This document shows, piece after piece, positions 53,215-61,776 of a stretch of 64,000 nt of DNA. The position numbers were made by a program, and so were the translations under genes. The notes under the pieces are model-generated. The model was not told the origin of the DNA and did no database searches. It saw only the letters and a list, made by a program, of their open reading frames with translations. Numbering within the stretch: position 1 is the first letter of the stretch; every line of letters starts with the position of its first letter. Source of the stretch: Desulfuromonas sp. KJ2020 (GTDB lineage: Bacteria > Desulfobacterota > Desulfuromonadia > Desulfuromonadales > SZUA-540); assembly GCF_024197615.1 (NCBI RefSeq), contig NZ_JAKUKE010000001.1, forward strand, positions 186,001-250,000, read 5' to 3'.

Positions 53215-53844
53215 TCAGCGATACACGCGGTCATCCGCCATGACCGTTTCGAACAGCTGCATGGGGGATACGTCATACCGACGGGCAAGATTCTTGAGCG
53301 AAACCTCCTCCGACGCCGCCGGATATCCCTCTTCGGCCAGCACCGCCAGTACCGCGGCCAGGTTGAGGTCGATGCGCCGGGACAGCTCCGCCAGCGGCAT
53401 GAGTTCGGCGTGGGGGAAAGGCGGCTGCACATCTTCGCCGGCATACCAGGCCTTCTTGGCGGCGGCGCCCAGCTCCATGACCTGCAAAAAAGGCGGCCAT
53501 TGGGCCGCACTGCCGCCGACGACGACCAGACCGAGGACCAGGGCAGCGGCCAGTTCGCGGCGCAGGGTGAACCTTTGCCGCAGGCGATCTTTCAGGTAAG
53601 CCATCAGCACCCGCCAGTTGTAGTAGAGATGAAAAACCAGCACCAGGAAAAAGAGGAAGCTGAGGTTGGTGTGCACGCTGCCCCAGGCCTCTTTGGTCAG
53701 ACCCAGCAGCGTCCAGTCCGTCCAGTAGGCCACCCGGCCCTCGGGGACGACGTAGAGGACGAAGCCGGAGACCGTCATGACCAGGCCGCTGAAGGTGACC
53801 AGCAGGGTGATAAAGTTGCGCAGGCGAAAGGGTGAGGTTGACAT
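53215..53844 (-). CDS. DUF4405-family membrane protein
   Basis: 209 aa. Three or more TM helices: FITLLVTFSGLVMTVSGFVLYV, WGSVHTNLSFLFFLVLVFHLYYNW and LAAALVLGLVVVGG. His residues in SVHTNLSF and FHLYYNW resemble ligands of a b-type heme in membrane cytochromes. The C-terminal region is periplasmic or cytoplasmic with helical repeats (RRIDLNLAAVLAVLAEEGYP...LARRYDVSPMQLFETV). First gene of the kinase-regulator operon, with a sigma-54 promoter 64-79 bp upstream. Could be a sensor partner or a redox relay. Confidence 0.8.
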   Translation of the reverse strand: MSTSPFRLRNFITLLVTFSGLVMTVSGFVLYVVPEGRVAYWTDWTLLGLTKEAWGSVHTNLSFLFFLVLVFHLYYNWRVLMAYLKDRLRQRFTLRRELAAALVLGLVVVGGSAAQWPPFLQVMELGAAAKKAWYAGEDVQPPFPHAELMPLAELSRRIDLNLAAVLAVLAEEGYPAASEEVSLKNLARRYDVSPMQLFETVMADDRVYR

Positions 53845-53907
53845 GATCGTTCTCCGTCTCGGGTGACAGCAGGCGAACCAGGCGCTTCCGACGTGCCATC
53901 TGCGTGC

Positions 53908-53923
53908 TGCAGGAGGAGTGCCA
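53908..53923 (-). promoter_or_regulatory. Sigma-54 promoter of the DUF4405-kinase-regulator operon
   Basis: Minus-strand TGGCACTCCTCCTGCA, GG-N10-GC exact, -24 box perfect. Predicted start about 53897, 53 bases before the ATG. Confidence 0.75.
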
Positions 53924-53986
53924 GTTTCGCCAAGCCCTTTTATCTGCAGGGTCTCAGCGTTCGCAGCCGCCAGCCCCCCTGCCTAC

Positions 53987-54003
53987 GTGTGAAATAACTG
54001 CAC
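53987..54003. promoter_or_regulatory. Candidate enhancer upstream of the DUF4405 operon
   Basis: GTGTGAA-ATAA-CTGCAC, centred about 98 bp from the sigma-54 start. Same fixed bases and spacing as 50014-50030, reversed relative to the promoter, which is tolerated for a dimer-binding site. Confidence 0.6.
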
Positions 54004-54018
54004 AGGAAGAAAAGCAGG

Positions 54019-54633
54019 TCAGAGATCTTCTGCGACTGGGGAGGGACGCTCCTGGGCCAGGGCCGCCTCGATTCTCTCCCACACCTCGTCCCGGCCTTCG
54101 CGGTTGAGGGCGGAAAAGAGGCTGAAAGCATCCCGCGGCAGCCCCGTGGCGGCCAGAATCGGCTTGATCTGCTTTTCCCGTTGCCCCCGGGAGACTTTAT
54201 CCACCTTGGTCAGAACCGGGATGGTCGGAATCTGGTACTCTTCCAGCCAATCGAGCAGTTGGAGGTCTTCTTCCCGGGGAACCCGGCGAATATCGAAAAG
54301 GATGACGACCGCCCGCAGGTTGTGGCGTCTTTCCAGAAAAGTCCGCACCATGGGGCCCCAGTCCTTCTTGACCGCCAGGGGAACCTTGGCAAAACCATAG
54401 CCGGGCAAATCGACCAGGGAGAAAGTGCCGTTGATGTCGAAAAAATTCAGAAGCTGGGTGCGGCCCGGTGTCGAGGAGGTTCGGACCAGGGCCTTGCGGT
54501 TGACCAGAACGTTGATCAGGGAGCTTTTCCCCACATTGCTGCGACCGGCGAAGGCCACCTCGGGCAGATCGCTGGTGGGATAATTGTCGGGGCGGGTGGC
54601 GCTTTTGACGAATTCTGCGGATTTAATGAGCAC
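54019..54633 (-). CDS. engB: Ribosome-biogenesis GTPase EngB/YsxC
   Basis: 204 aa. G1 [15 protein letters not shown]2 [12 protein letters not shown]3 [13 protein letters not shown]4 LTKVDKVS. Needed for 50S assembly. GTG 54633 follows GGGGG. Single-gene unit, next to but probably independent of the DUF4405 operon, whose promoter lies past its stop. Confidence 0.94.
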   Translation of the reverse strand: MLIKSAEFVKSATRPDNYPTSDLPEVAFAGRSNVGKSSLINVLVNRKALVRTSSTPGRTQLLNFFDINGTFSLVDLPGYGFAKVPLAVKKDWGPMVRTFLERRHNLRAVVILFDIRRVPREEDLQLLDWLEEYQIPTIPVLTKVDKVSRGQREKQIKPILAATGLPRDAFSLFSALNREGRDEVWERIEAALAQERPSPVAEDL

Positions 54634-54731
54634 GAGACCCCCGTGAAAAGTAATGGATATCTGTTAAACTGAAGGATCGTCAGAATAGCCCAGTTCCCAT
54701 GGATTTGCAACGATACCGCCCGGTGGCGCGC

Positions 54732-54760
54732 TGGACAAAGCCAACTGTCGTGGTTATAAT
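54732..54760 (+). promoter_or_regulatory. Sigma-70 promoter of the ferritin gene
   Basis: TGGACA and TATAAT separated by 17 bases, about 40 bp before ATG 54802. A strong promoter by sequence. No clear Fur box. Confidence 0.7.
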
Positions 54761-54801
54761 TTTGGCCAGTTCAACAGATGCAGACGATGGAGGTAAACGC
54801 C

Positions 54802-55317
54802 ATGCTCAGTCCCAAGATGCAGGACGCCTTGAACGAACAGATGAAAAATGAATTCTTTTCCGCTTATCTCTACATGGCCATGGCCGGCTATTTCCAGTCG
54901 GAAGACTTGCCCGGTCTGGCCAGCTGGATGCGGGTACAGGCCCTGGAAGAGATGACGCATGGTGAGATGTTTTTCAATTTCATCTGCGACGCCGGCGGGA
55001 GAACCCACCTTTTGCCGGTGGATGAACCCCAAAATGATTACGCCTCGCCGCTGGACGCCTTCGAATACGGCCTCAAGCATGAACAGTTCGTAACCGAGCG
55101 CATCGGCAAACTGCTCGATCTGGCCCGCACGGAGAACAGTCACGCCGCTCAGGTTTTCCTGCAATGGTTCGTTACCGAGCAGGTCGAGGAAGAGGCCAGC
55201 TTTTCCCTGATCATCCGCAAACTGTCCCGCGTCAAGGACGACGGGCGCGGGTTGCTTATGGTCGACCAGGAACTGGGCCAACGCGTCTTTACCCCGCCAG
55301 CTGCCGCAGGAGCTTAA
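54802..55317 (+). CDS. ftnA: Bacterial ferritin (FtnA type)
   Basis: 171 aa, four-helix ferritin fold. Ferroxidase ligands are visible in KNEFFSAYLY (Glu17), EEMTHGEMFF (Glu50/His53) and QWFVTEQVEEEASF. Stores iron as a 24-mer. ATG 54802 follows GGAGG; a start 24 bases upstream is less likely. Followed by a rubrerythrin-like gene. Confidence 0.92.
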   Translation: MLSPKMQDALNEQMKNEFFSAYLYMAMAGYFQSEDLPGLASWMRVQALEEMTHGEMFFNFICDAGGRTHLLPVDEPQNDYASPLDAFEYGLKHEQFVTERIGKLLDLARTENSHAAQVFLQWFVTEQVEEEASFSLIIRKLSRVKDDGRGLLMVDQELGQRVFTPPAAAGA

Positions 55318-55400
55318 GCGTTTTTGGCGCTGGCGCCAGCAAGACTTCACCGGTATGACCATCGGGTCCATATCACCATTTACGTACAAAGGAGAGACAC

Positions 55401-55886
55401 ATGGATTTACAGGAAGCAATCAAACGTTCCATTCAGACCGAAAAAAACGCCATGGACTTTTATCGCCTGGCGGCAACCCACATGAAAGACGCCGATGCCA
55501 AGCGCGTTTTTGAAGTACTGGCCCGCGATGAAAAAGAGCATGCGGGGCAGTTCTTCGCCATCTACCAGGGCGGCGACATCAACTCTTTCGATGACTTTAT
55601 CGCCAAGCCTCCCAAGGAGGAGTCCGACTGGATGACCGATCTGCGCAAAATGCTCGACGCCGATTTCAACGAGCGTCAAGCCATGGAACTGGCTATGAAG
55701 AAAGAGCAGCAGCTTGAAAAGGCACTGCGGGAGATGGCTGCCAAGATCGACGATGCCCAGGTGCGGCAGGTATACGAGGACAACGCCAAATCCACCAATC
55801 ATCACTATCAGGTTATCGAATCGGAATACGCCCGTCTCATGGGCATGGTGCATGAGACGGACATCGATACCTTCGTGCGCGAATAG
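55401..55886 (+). CDS. Ferritin-like di-iron protein (rubrerythrin/erythrin family)
   Basis: 161 aa. Di-iron motifs: TEKNAMDFYRLAA and ARDEKEHAGQFFAIY in the first half, MELAMKKEQQLEKAL and NHHYQVIESEYARL in the second. No rubredoxin-type Cys4 domain, so it is an erythrin-like member. Probably oxidative stress or iron handling. ATG 55401 follows AAAGGAGAG. Ends at a strong bidirectional terminator. Confidence 0.88.
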   Translation: MDLQEAIKRSIQTEKNAMDFYRLAATHMKDADAKRVFEVLARDEKEHAGQFFAIYQGGDINSFDDFIAKPPKEESDWMTDLRKMLDADFNERQAMELAMKKEQQLEKALREMAAKIDDAQVRQVYEDNAKSTNHHYQVIESEYARLMGMVHETDIDTFVRE

Positions 55887-55907
55887 TCCCACCGCGACAA
55901 CAGCGAT

Positions 55908-55949
55908 AAAAAAGCCTGCCCCGTACTCACCACGGGGCAGGCTTTTTTA
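55908..55949. terminator. Bidirectional terminator
   Basis: AAAAAAGCCTGCCCCGT-ACTCACC-ACGGGGCAGGCTTTTTTA: a long stem with A and T runs that serves both the ferritin-like gene and the minus-strand sensor kinase. Confidence 0.92.
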
Positions 55950-58900
55950 TTCAGACGATCCGAACTGGCCGTCGCTGGTACCCGGCTCCAGCGGGATGGT
56001 GAAGCTCACCTTCGTGCCTCGGCCTGCCTCGCTCTCCACCCAGATTTTGCCCCCGTGCATTTCCACAATGGTTCGGGCGATGCTCATGCCCAGGCCCAGA
56101 CCGCCAATCGCCGTGTCGGAGGCATCGGCCCGATAAAATTTCTCAAAAACCCGTTCTACCTGGGCTGGCGTCATACCGATGCCCTGGTCTTCCACCGTCA
56201 CCAGCAGACGATCCGCCAGTTTTTGGCCCTCGACCCGAATGGTGCCGCCCTGAGGGGAATATTTCACCGCATTGCTGACCAGGTTGTCCAGCACCTGCGC
56301 CATCTTGTCCTTGTCCACGAGAACTTCGGTCACCTCTTGCGGCACCGCGATCTCGAAATGATGCTTGCCCTGCTCACGCTGGTAGGGACTCACCACCCTC
56401 AGCAGACACTCGCCCATATTACAGGGAGCCCGGTGAAGGACAATAACCCGTCCCGACTCGATACGGCTCAGGTTGAGCAGGTCATCGACGATCTTCTCCA
56501 GGTGCTGCACCTTGTCGTAAATCGTCTGGACATAGTCGCGGGACTGTTCGTCCCCTGTCTCCTCCTGATGGGTCTGCAGAAGCTCGGCATACCCCATGAT
56601 AACCGCCAGGGGCGTACTCAATTCATGGGCTGCGGTGGCAATAAACTCGCTCTTCATGCGGTCGAACTCCCGCTCCCGCGTTACATCGTGGAGCAGGGTG
56701 ATCCATTCACTGCCGGTACGATCACGCCGATGCACCGGCGCCGTTCTAGCTTCCATGATACGGGCTGCCTCCCCGTCCTCGCCAGGCAACTCGAAAACAA
56801 AGGGATCGCTCACCTTCTCGCCCGCAATCACCCCCTGCAGGTAGTCGCGCAGCCCTCCGGGCAACGACACCTGTGCCAGGGGGAGATGCGACATGGCGGG
56901 GCATTGCAGGGTCAGCACCTTTTCGGCCACCGAATTGGCCATGACGAGATGTCCGTCCCGGTCGGTGACCAGCAGACCGTCGGCGACCGAACGCAAAATG
57001 GCGTCGATACGATCCCGCGATTCCTGGGCGTTTTCCAGCGCCCGCTGAAGGGCGGCCTCCGCCTCCTGCCTTTGTGTAATATCATCGTAGAGGGCGACCA
57101 CTTCACCGGAGGGCAGGCGGTAGAGCCGGTTATCCTGCCAGCGGATCTTGTCATGGCCTCCCGGTGCCACCGATGAAAACATCTCCGGACGCCCACTCTT
57201 CCAGACCCGCTGGAGCGCCCTGAAAATTTCGGTATCACCGATTTCAGGGAAAGATTCGCACAAGCCTTTGCCAATCAGCTCTACCCGGGCGATCCCTCCC
57301 ATCTTCCTGGCGGCCTGGTTACAGTCAATCAGGATGAAATCTTCGCCGTTGTCCCGGGGTTCAAAGATGGTCATGCCACTGTTCATGTGGCTGAACAGTT
57401 CGGTGAAACGGGTCTCGCTCTTCTGGCGGGCCTCTTCGGCCTCTTTGCGTTCCGTCACGTCCAGAAGAATCCCTTCAATCGCCAGCAAACGGCCATCCGG
57501 AGTAAAAACGCCACAGCCCTGATCGGCGACCCAGCGCTCCCTCCCCCGGCTGTCGAGCAGGCGGTATTCAACCTGGAACAGGCTCTTCTGCTCGACGCTC
57601 GCCTCGATGTGTTCCCATACCCGCTCCTGATCCTGGGGATTGATCAGGTCAGCAAAGGCGACGGTGCGATTGTCGATCAGGTCCTCGGGTGCATAGCCGG
57701 TCAAGTCCTGGCTGCCGGCACTGACAAACTCCATGCTCCAGGACGGATCGTGTTTGCAGCGGTAGACCATGCCGGGCAGGTTGCCCATCAGGGTGGCCAG
57801 CTTGCGTTGCTCCTCCCGCAGGTTCGTTCCCAGGCGGCGAAGCTGTCGTCGGTTGATTAGCAGAGCCACCAACAGCACGATAAAAACCAACAGCACCCCG
57901 AAAACCAGCCAGAAGATGACCTTGTTTATCGTGTAGACCGGGTCAGGCGGATAAAGAATCTGGCTGTCCGGCGGCAGCTCACCCAGTTTGATACCAAATC
58001 GGCTCAGCTGCCGGTAATCGAACATGGCGCGATTGGCCTCTTTGGTCACCACCGGGATCGCCTCGGCTGATTCTCCCTGCAGAATACGAACCCCGATATC
58101 CGCCGCCATCTGGCCCTGGGCACTGCCGCTGACCAGCACACCGCCGATGACCCCCTGGCCGAAGTTCAGGTCCCAGGGCCCCCACAGAGGGACCGTGCTG
58201 GCTTCGCTGAGAATCGGCGTGGCATCCTTCGGCGTCAGCACCTGGCCGTAGGTATCGGTGACAAAACCCACCATAAGTACGAGGTGATCCTGCGGCAAGG
58301 CTTTGAGTCGCGACACGGCCTCGTCCAGAGAAAGATCGTCCCAGAAACGGAACCGCAGACGATTTTGGAACCGGTCGGCCAACCGCTCCAGCACCGCGTG
58401 GATGTGACGTCCGGTCTCATCGACCTGGTTGCCCAGAACCACCAGCGAGCGGGTTTGCGGGCGCAGGCGCAGCAGGATATCGAGGGTCTCGGCATAGGAA
58501 GGCACTTCGGCCACGCCGGTAACCCCCCGGTTCCCGGCCAGCATCTCGGGACGATAGTTATTGATGCCGCAGAAGACCACCGGCAGTCCGGGGAAAAGAC
58601 GCTCCCGGTGGCGCAGCACGAAGTTCAAGGCATCATTGTCCGACACCATGATCAGGTCGAAATGCCGACCGGAAAGTTTGCTGACCAGAGCCCTGTCGAC
58701 CGTCTCCGTAATATAGAAAGCCCCCGGATGACGCTTGGTGTCCATGTATTCGGAATAAATCCGCACCTGCAGGGGCTGCGCGGCAAATACCCGGGCGATG
58801 GCTTTGTCAATGGAGGTTGTCCAGGGGAAACCAGGGTCGTAGGAATGAAGGACGAGGACGTCTTTGGCCTCTGAATATTCGGCGCGGCCCTGAGCGGGGG

Positions 58901-58970
58901 AGAACAAGCCGACGGCCAGAAAGAAGAGGCAAGCGAGGATGGTCCTGCAGAAGCGGGGATTAAAAACCAT
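55947..58970 (-). CDS. Large sensor kinase with ABC-substrate-binding-like sensor and PAS domains
   Basis: 1007 aa. Signal peptide or TM1 (about 10-30), a two-lobed periplasmic domain resembling ABC_sub_bind (VLVLHSYDPGFPWTTSIDKAI, LIMVSDNDALNFVL, GVIGGVLVSGSAQGQMAADIG; about 38-330), TM2 (about 370-390), three PAS domains (the last with FVFELPGEDGEAARIMEARTAP), then HisKA (ATAAHELSTPLAVIMGYAELLQ) and HATPase (NLVSNAVKYSPQGG, DQGIGMT, GLGLGMSI). ATG 58970 follows AAGGATT. No regulator adjoins; a partner elsewhere is assumed. Confidence 0.9.
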   Translation of the reverse strand: MVFNPRFCRTILACLFFLAVGLFSPAQGRAEYSEAKDVLVLHSYDPGFPWTTSIDKAIARVFAAQPLQVRIYSEYMDTKRHPGAFYITETVDRALVSKLSGRHFDLIMVSDNDALNFVLRHRERLFPGLPVVFCGINNYRPEMLAGNRGVTGVAEVPSYAETLDILLRLRPQTRSLVVLGNQVDETGRHIHAVLERLADRFQNRLRFRFWDDLSLDEAVSRLKALPQDHLVLMVGFVTDTYGQVLTPKDATPILSEASTVPLWGPWDLNFGQGVIGGVLVSGSAQGQMAADIGVRILQGESAEAIPVVTKEANRAMFDYRQLSRFGIKLGELPPDSQILYPPDPVYTINKVIFWLVFGVLLVFIVLLVALLINRRQLRRLGTNLREEQRKLATLMGNLPGMVYRCKHDPSWSMEFVSAGSQDLTGYAPEDLIDNRTVAFADLINPQDQERVWEHIEASVEQKSLFQVEYRLLDSRGRERWVADQGCGVFTPDGRLLAIEGILLDVTERKEAEEARQKSETRFTELFSHMNSGMTIFEPRDNGEDFILIDCNQAARKMGGIARVELIGKGLCESFPEIGDTEIFRALQRVWKSGRPEMFSSVAPGGHDKIRWQDNRLYRLPSGEVVALYDDITQRQEAEAALQRALENAQESRDRIDAILRSVADGLLVTDRDGHLVMANSVAEKVLTLQCPAMSHLPLAQVSLPGGLRDYLQGVIAGEKVSDPFVFELPGEDGEAARIMEARTAPVHRRDRTGSEWITLLHDVTREREFDRMKSEFIATAAHELSTPLAVIMGYAELLQTHQEETGDEQSRDYVQTIYDKVQHLEKIVDDLLNLSRIESGRVIVLHRAPCNMGECLLRVVSPYQREQGKHHFEIAVPQEVTEVLVDKDKMAQVLDNLVSNAVKYSPQGGTIRVEGQKLADRLLVTVEDQGIGMTPAQVERVFEKFYRADASDTAIGGLGLGMSIARTIVEMHGGKIWVESEAGRGTKVSFTIPLEPGTSDGQFGSSE

Positions 58971-59103
58971 GGTAATCCTTACGGAAGCGAGGAGTGGTGC
59001 CACATACATGCCGTGAAGATTAAAGTGAAACGCAGATCGGTTCGGGTGTCCACCCCTGAAGGTCGTTTTGTGCCTTGGCCAGAAAAAAAGATGCGCTGGC
59101 CCG

Positions 59104-59271
59104 CTAATCTTTAAAAAGTTCCAACTGCTTGAAGGGAGCCTCGGCGATCTTGAAAGGCATCGGCTCAAAACGGGGGCACTGCAAAAGCAGGATGTTCTGT
59201 GACTGCCGGCAGCTGCGCAGACATTTCTGGCAGAGCCTGTTCGCCTCCTGACGGGGAATGATTTTAGGCAC
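59104..59271 (-). CDS. Small four-Cys protein
   Basis: 55 aa. RLCQKCLRSCRQSQNILLLQCPRFEP: four Cys in CxxC-x3-C-x11-C, able to bind zinc or an Fe-S cluster. Ends AFKQLELFKD-like (EAPFKQLELFKD). GTG 59271 follows GAGAGG. I recall similar tiny proteins in related genomes. Lies between the GGDEF-EAL gene and the sensor kinase gene, 34 bp after the former's stop. Function unknown. Confidence 0.7.
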   Translation of the reverse strand: MPKIIPRQEANRLCQKCLRSCRQSQNILLLQCPRFEPMPFKIAEAPFKQLELFKD

Positions 59272-59305
59272 AGCACACCTCTCTTTCCGGATCATCCCGA
59301 AAACC

Positions 59306-61774
59306 TTAGCAGTCCCGCCGCCCACCGGCAAGGGGGAAATACTTCTCCACGTCCTCGGGCGGAACGGGCATGGCCACCAGATAGCCCTGAACTACGTCAC
59401 ACCCCTGCTCTCGCAGAAAGACGCGCTGGGCTTCGGTTTCCACGCCCTCGGCCACCACCTTCAGGCGCATGCTGTGAGCCATGGCGATGATCGCCTTGAC
59501 AATGGCGGCATCCTGGTCGCTGCTGACCACCCCCCGCACAAAGGTATAATCGATCTTCAGGACATCCAGCGGAAAACGCCGGAGATAGTCCAGGGAAGAA
59601 AAACCCGTACCGAAATCGTCCAGCGCGATGCGGATCCCCATATCCTTGAGCTTCTTCAGAATGGCAATCGCCCGCTCGGTATCCTGCAGAATGACACTTT
59701 CGGTGATTTCGAGCTCCAGGCACTGAGGCGACAGGCCCGTATCCCCCAGGGCCCGGCACACTGTGTCGACCAGATCCTTTTCGCCGAATTGCTGGGCCGA
59801 GAGGTTGACCGCCACCGGGAAGGGTTGATAGCCCTCCTTTTGCCAATGCCGGTTCTGCTGGCAGGCTTTGCGCAGGGTCATCTCCCCCAAGGGGACGATT
59901 AGACCGGTTTCCTCGGCCAGAGAGATGAAATGGGCCGGAGAGATCAGCCCCCGATCGGGATGCTGCCAGCGCGCCAACGCTTCAAGACCGGTGAATTCCC
60001 GGGTAAAGCTGTTGAACTTGGGTTGATAGTGCAGCAAAAACTCGTCACGTTCCAGGCTGCGTCGCAGACTGGTCTTCATGATCAGCCGCTCCTGCACCTG
60101 CCGATTCATCTCGTCGGAGAAAAAGACATAGCGGCTCTTGCCCTGCTCCTTGGCACAGACCATGGCCGTTTCCGCTTTCTGAATCAGCTCCTCGGGGTCC
60201 GTGCCATCGATATCGCTCAGGGCGATGCCGATACTCAAGGTGATATAGAATTCCCGGCCTGCATAGGTAAAGGGGGTTGCCAAAGAATCCAGCAGCTTCT
60301 GCGCCACAGCGGCGGCATCTCCGCCCGGCACCAGTTCCCGCAGGATGACGGCGAACTCGTCGCTGCCGGGACGAGCCACCGTATCGCTGGCCCGGATGCA
60401 TCCTTTGATTTTGCGGGCCACTTCCTGCAGCACCTGATCTCCCGTCGGGCTGCCCAGCGTATCGTTGATTTCCTTGAAGTCATCCAGATCGACAAAGAGG
60501 ACAGCGACTTGCCCCTGGTGGCGCTTTTCGCCGACCAAACTCTGCTGCAGGCGGTCAAGGAACAGCAGTCGGTTGGGCAGGTCGGTGAGAGGATCGAAGT
60601 GGGAGAGATAATGCAGCTGCCGTTCCGTCTCCTTCAGACGAGAAAGGTCGGTGGCGGTAAAGACGTAATGGCCGTTTTCTTCGCCCTCGCTTCGCGCCTC
60701 GTTGACGGAAACCAGGGCAGGAAAGGATTCGCCGTCCTGTCGCCGGCTCCAGACCTCCCCCTGCCAGAAGCCCTTGTCCGTCACGGTCTGCCAAATATGC
60801 CGGTAGAACCCCGGATCATGCTGGCCGGAAAGCAGGTCCCCCAAGGACCAGCCGACAATTTCTTCGCGACCATACCCTGTCAGTCGGCAGAAGGTATCGT
60901 TCACATCGACCACCCGGGCCTGCATATCGGTAATGAGGATCATGTCGCCGCTGTTTTCGAACACCTTGCCGGCGAGCACCAGCTTCTCCTCAATCCGTTT
61001 ACGATCGGAGATGTCCTGAATGGTGCCCACGAGGCGGACGGCTTCTCCGCCGGCATCCACGATCCGGTCCGCCTGGCCATGCACGAATCTTTCGGTCCCG
61101 TCAGGGCGCAGAAGGCGGAAATCGAGAGCCAAAGGAGGGCCGTTTTGCCAAAGCTGGTCGAGACCGCGGCGTATAGCATCACGTTCCTGGGGATGAATGC
61201 GTTCCAGATAAGACGTCAGGGGCAGGAAGGGAACGTCATCGGCAAGGGCCAATATGCGCCGGGCCTCTTCAGAGAGGCGCAATCGGTCATCCCCCCTCTC
61301 CCACTCCCAGTTTCCCAAGCGGGCCAGACGTTGGGCATAAGCCAGGCGCTGCTCCTTCTGGCGCAACTCCTCGACATTGAGGCTGGCCCGCAGCATATAG
61401 CGGACGTGGTGACGCAGGTGAGCGGCGTTGATCGGCTTGGGAATAAAATCGGTTGCCCCGGACGCATAAGCTCTTTCGGCCACTTCGCGCTCTTCGGAGG
61501 CCGTCACCATAAGAATGGGGACATGGCGCATTTCGGGAATTTTCCGCAGGCGGGAACAGACTTCGAAACCATCCAGATCGGGCATGATCACGTCGAGGAC
61601 AACCAGATCAGGATGAATCTGGCGAATGGTCTCCAAGGCGTCGCACCCATTGCTGGCTTCGCTGACTCGAAACCCGGCCGCTTCCAGGGTATCCCGCAAC
61701 ATAGTTCTCATCAGCCTTTCGTCGTCGACGATGAGTACCAGAGGCGTTTTTCTTTGCGTGCGGCTTTCGGGCAT
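59306..61774 (-). CDS. Receiver-PAS-GGDEF-EAL protein
   Basis: 822 aa, cytoplasmic. Receiver (LIVDDERLMR, phospho-Asp in LVVLDVIMPDLDG), two PAS domains (RLGNWEWERG..., FENSGDMILITDMQARVVDVNDTF), GGDEF domain with ARPGSDEFAVIL in place of the usual GGDEF, and EAL domain with GLEALARWQHP and DDFGTGFSSLDY. The cyclase motif is degenerate, so it may act mainly as a phosphodiesterase. ATG 61774 starts three bases after the selU stop. Regulated by an unidentified kinase. Confidence 0.88.
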   Translation of the reverse strand: MPESRTQRKTPLVLIVDDERLMRTMLRDTLEAAGFRVSEASNGCDALETIRQIHPDLVVLDVIMPDLDGFEVCSRLRKIPEMRHVPILMVTASEEREVAERAYASGATDFIPKPINAAHLRHHVRYMLRASLNVEELRQKEQRLAYAQRLARLGNWEWERGDDRLRLSEEARRILALADDVPFLPLTSYLERIHPQERDAIRRGLDQLWQNGPPLALDFRLLRPDGTERFVHGQADRIVDAGGEAVRLVGTIQDISDRKRIEEKLVLAGKVFENSGDMILITDMQARVVDVNDTFCRLTGYGREEIVGWSLGDLLSGQHDPGFYRHIWQTVTDKGFWQGEVWSRRQDGESFPALVSVNEARSEGEENGHYVFTATDLSRLKETERQLHYLSHFDPLTDLPNRLLFLDRLQQSLVGEKRHQGQVAVLFVDLDDFKEINDTLGSPTGDQVLQEVARKIKGCIRASDTVARPGSDEFAVILRELVPGGDAAAVAQKLLDSLATPFTYAGREFYITLSIGIALSDIDGTDPEELIQKAETAMVCAKEQGKSRYVFFSDEMNRQVQERLIMKTSLRRSLERDEFLLHYQPKFNSFTREFTGLEALARWQHPDRGLISPAHFISLAEETGLIVPLGEMTLRKACQQNRHWQKEGYQPFPVAVNLSAQQFGEKDLVDTVCRALGDTGLSPQCLELEITESVILQDTERAIAILKKLKDMGIRIALDDFGTGFSSLDYLRRFPLDVLKIDYTFVRGVVSSDQDAAIVKAIIAMAHSMRLKVVAEGVETEAQRVFLREQGCDVVQGYLVAMPVPPEDVEKYFPLAGGRRDC

Positions 61775-61776
61775 GG

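Noticed and set aside
58971-59030. A GG-N10-GC pattern upstream of the 1007-aa kinase gene
   Set aside because: The -12 part reads TGGCA, not TTGCA, and the -24 is CGGCAT. Too weak to call beside the five good sites.
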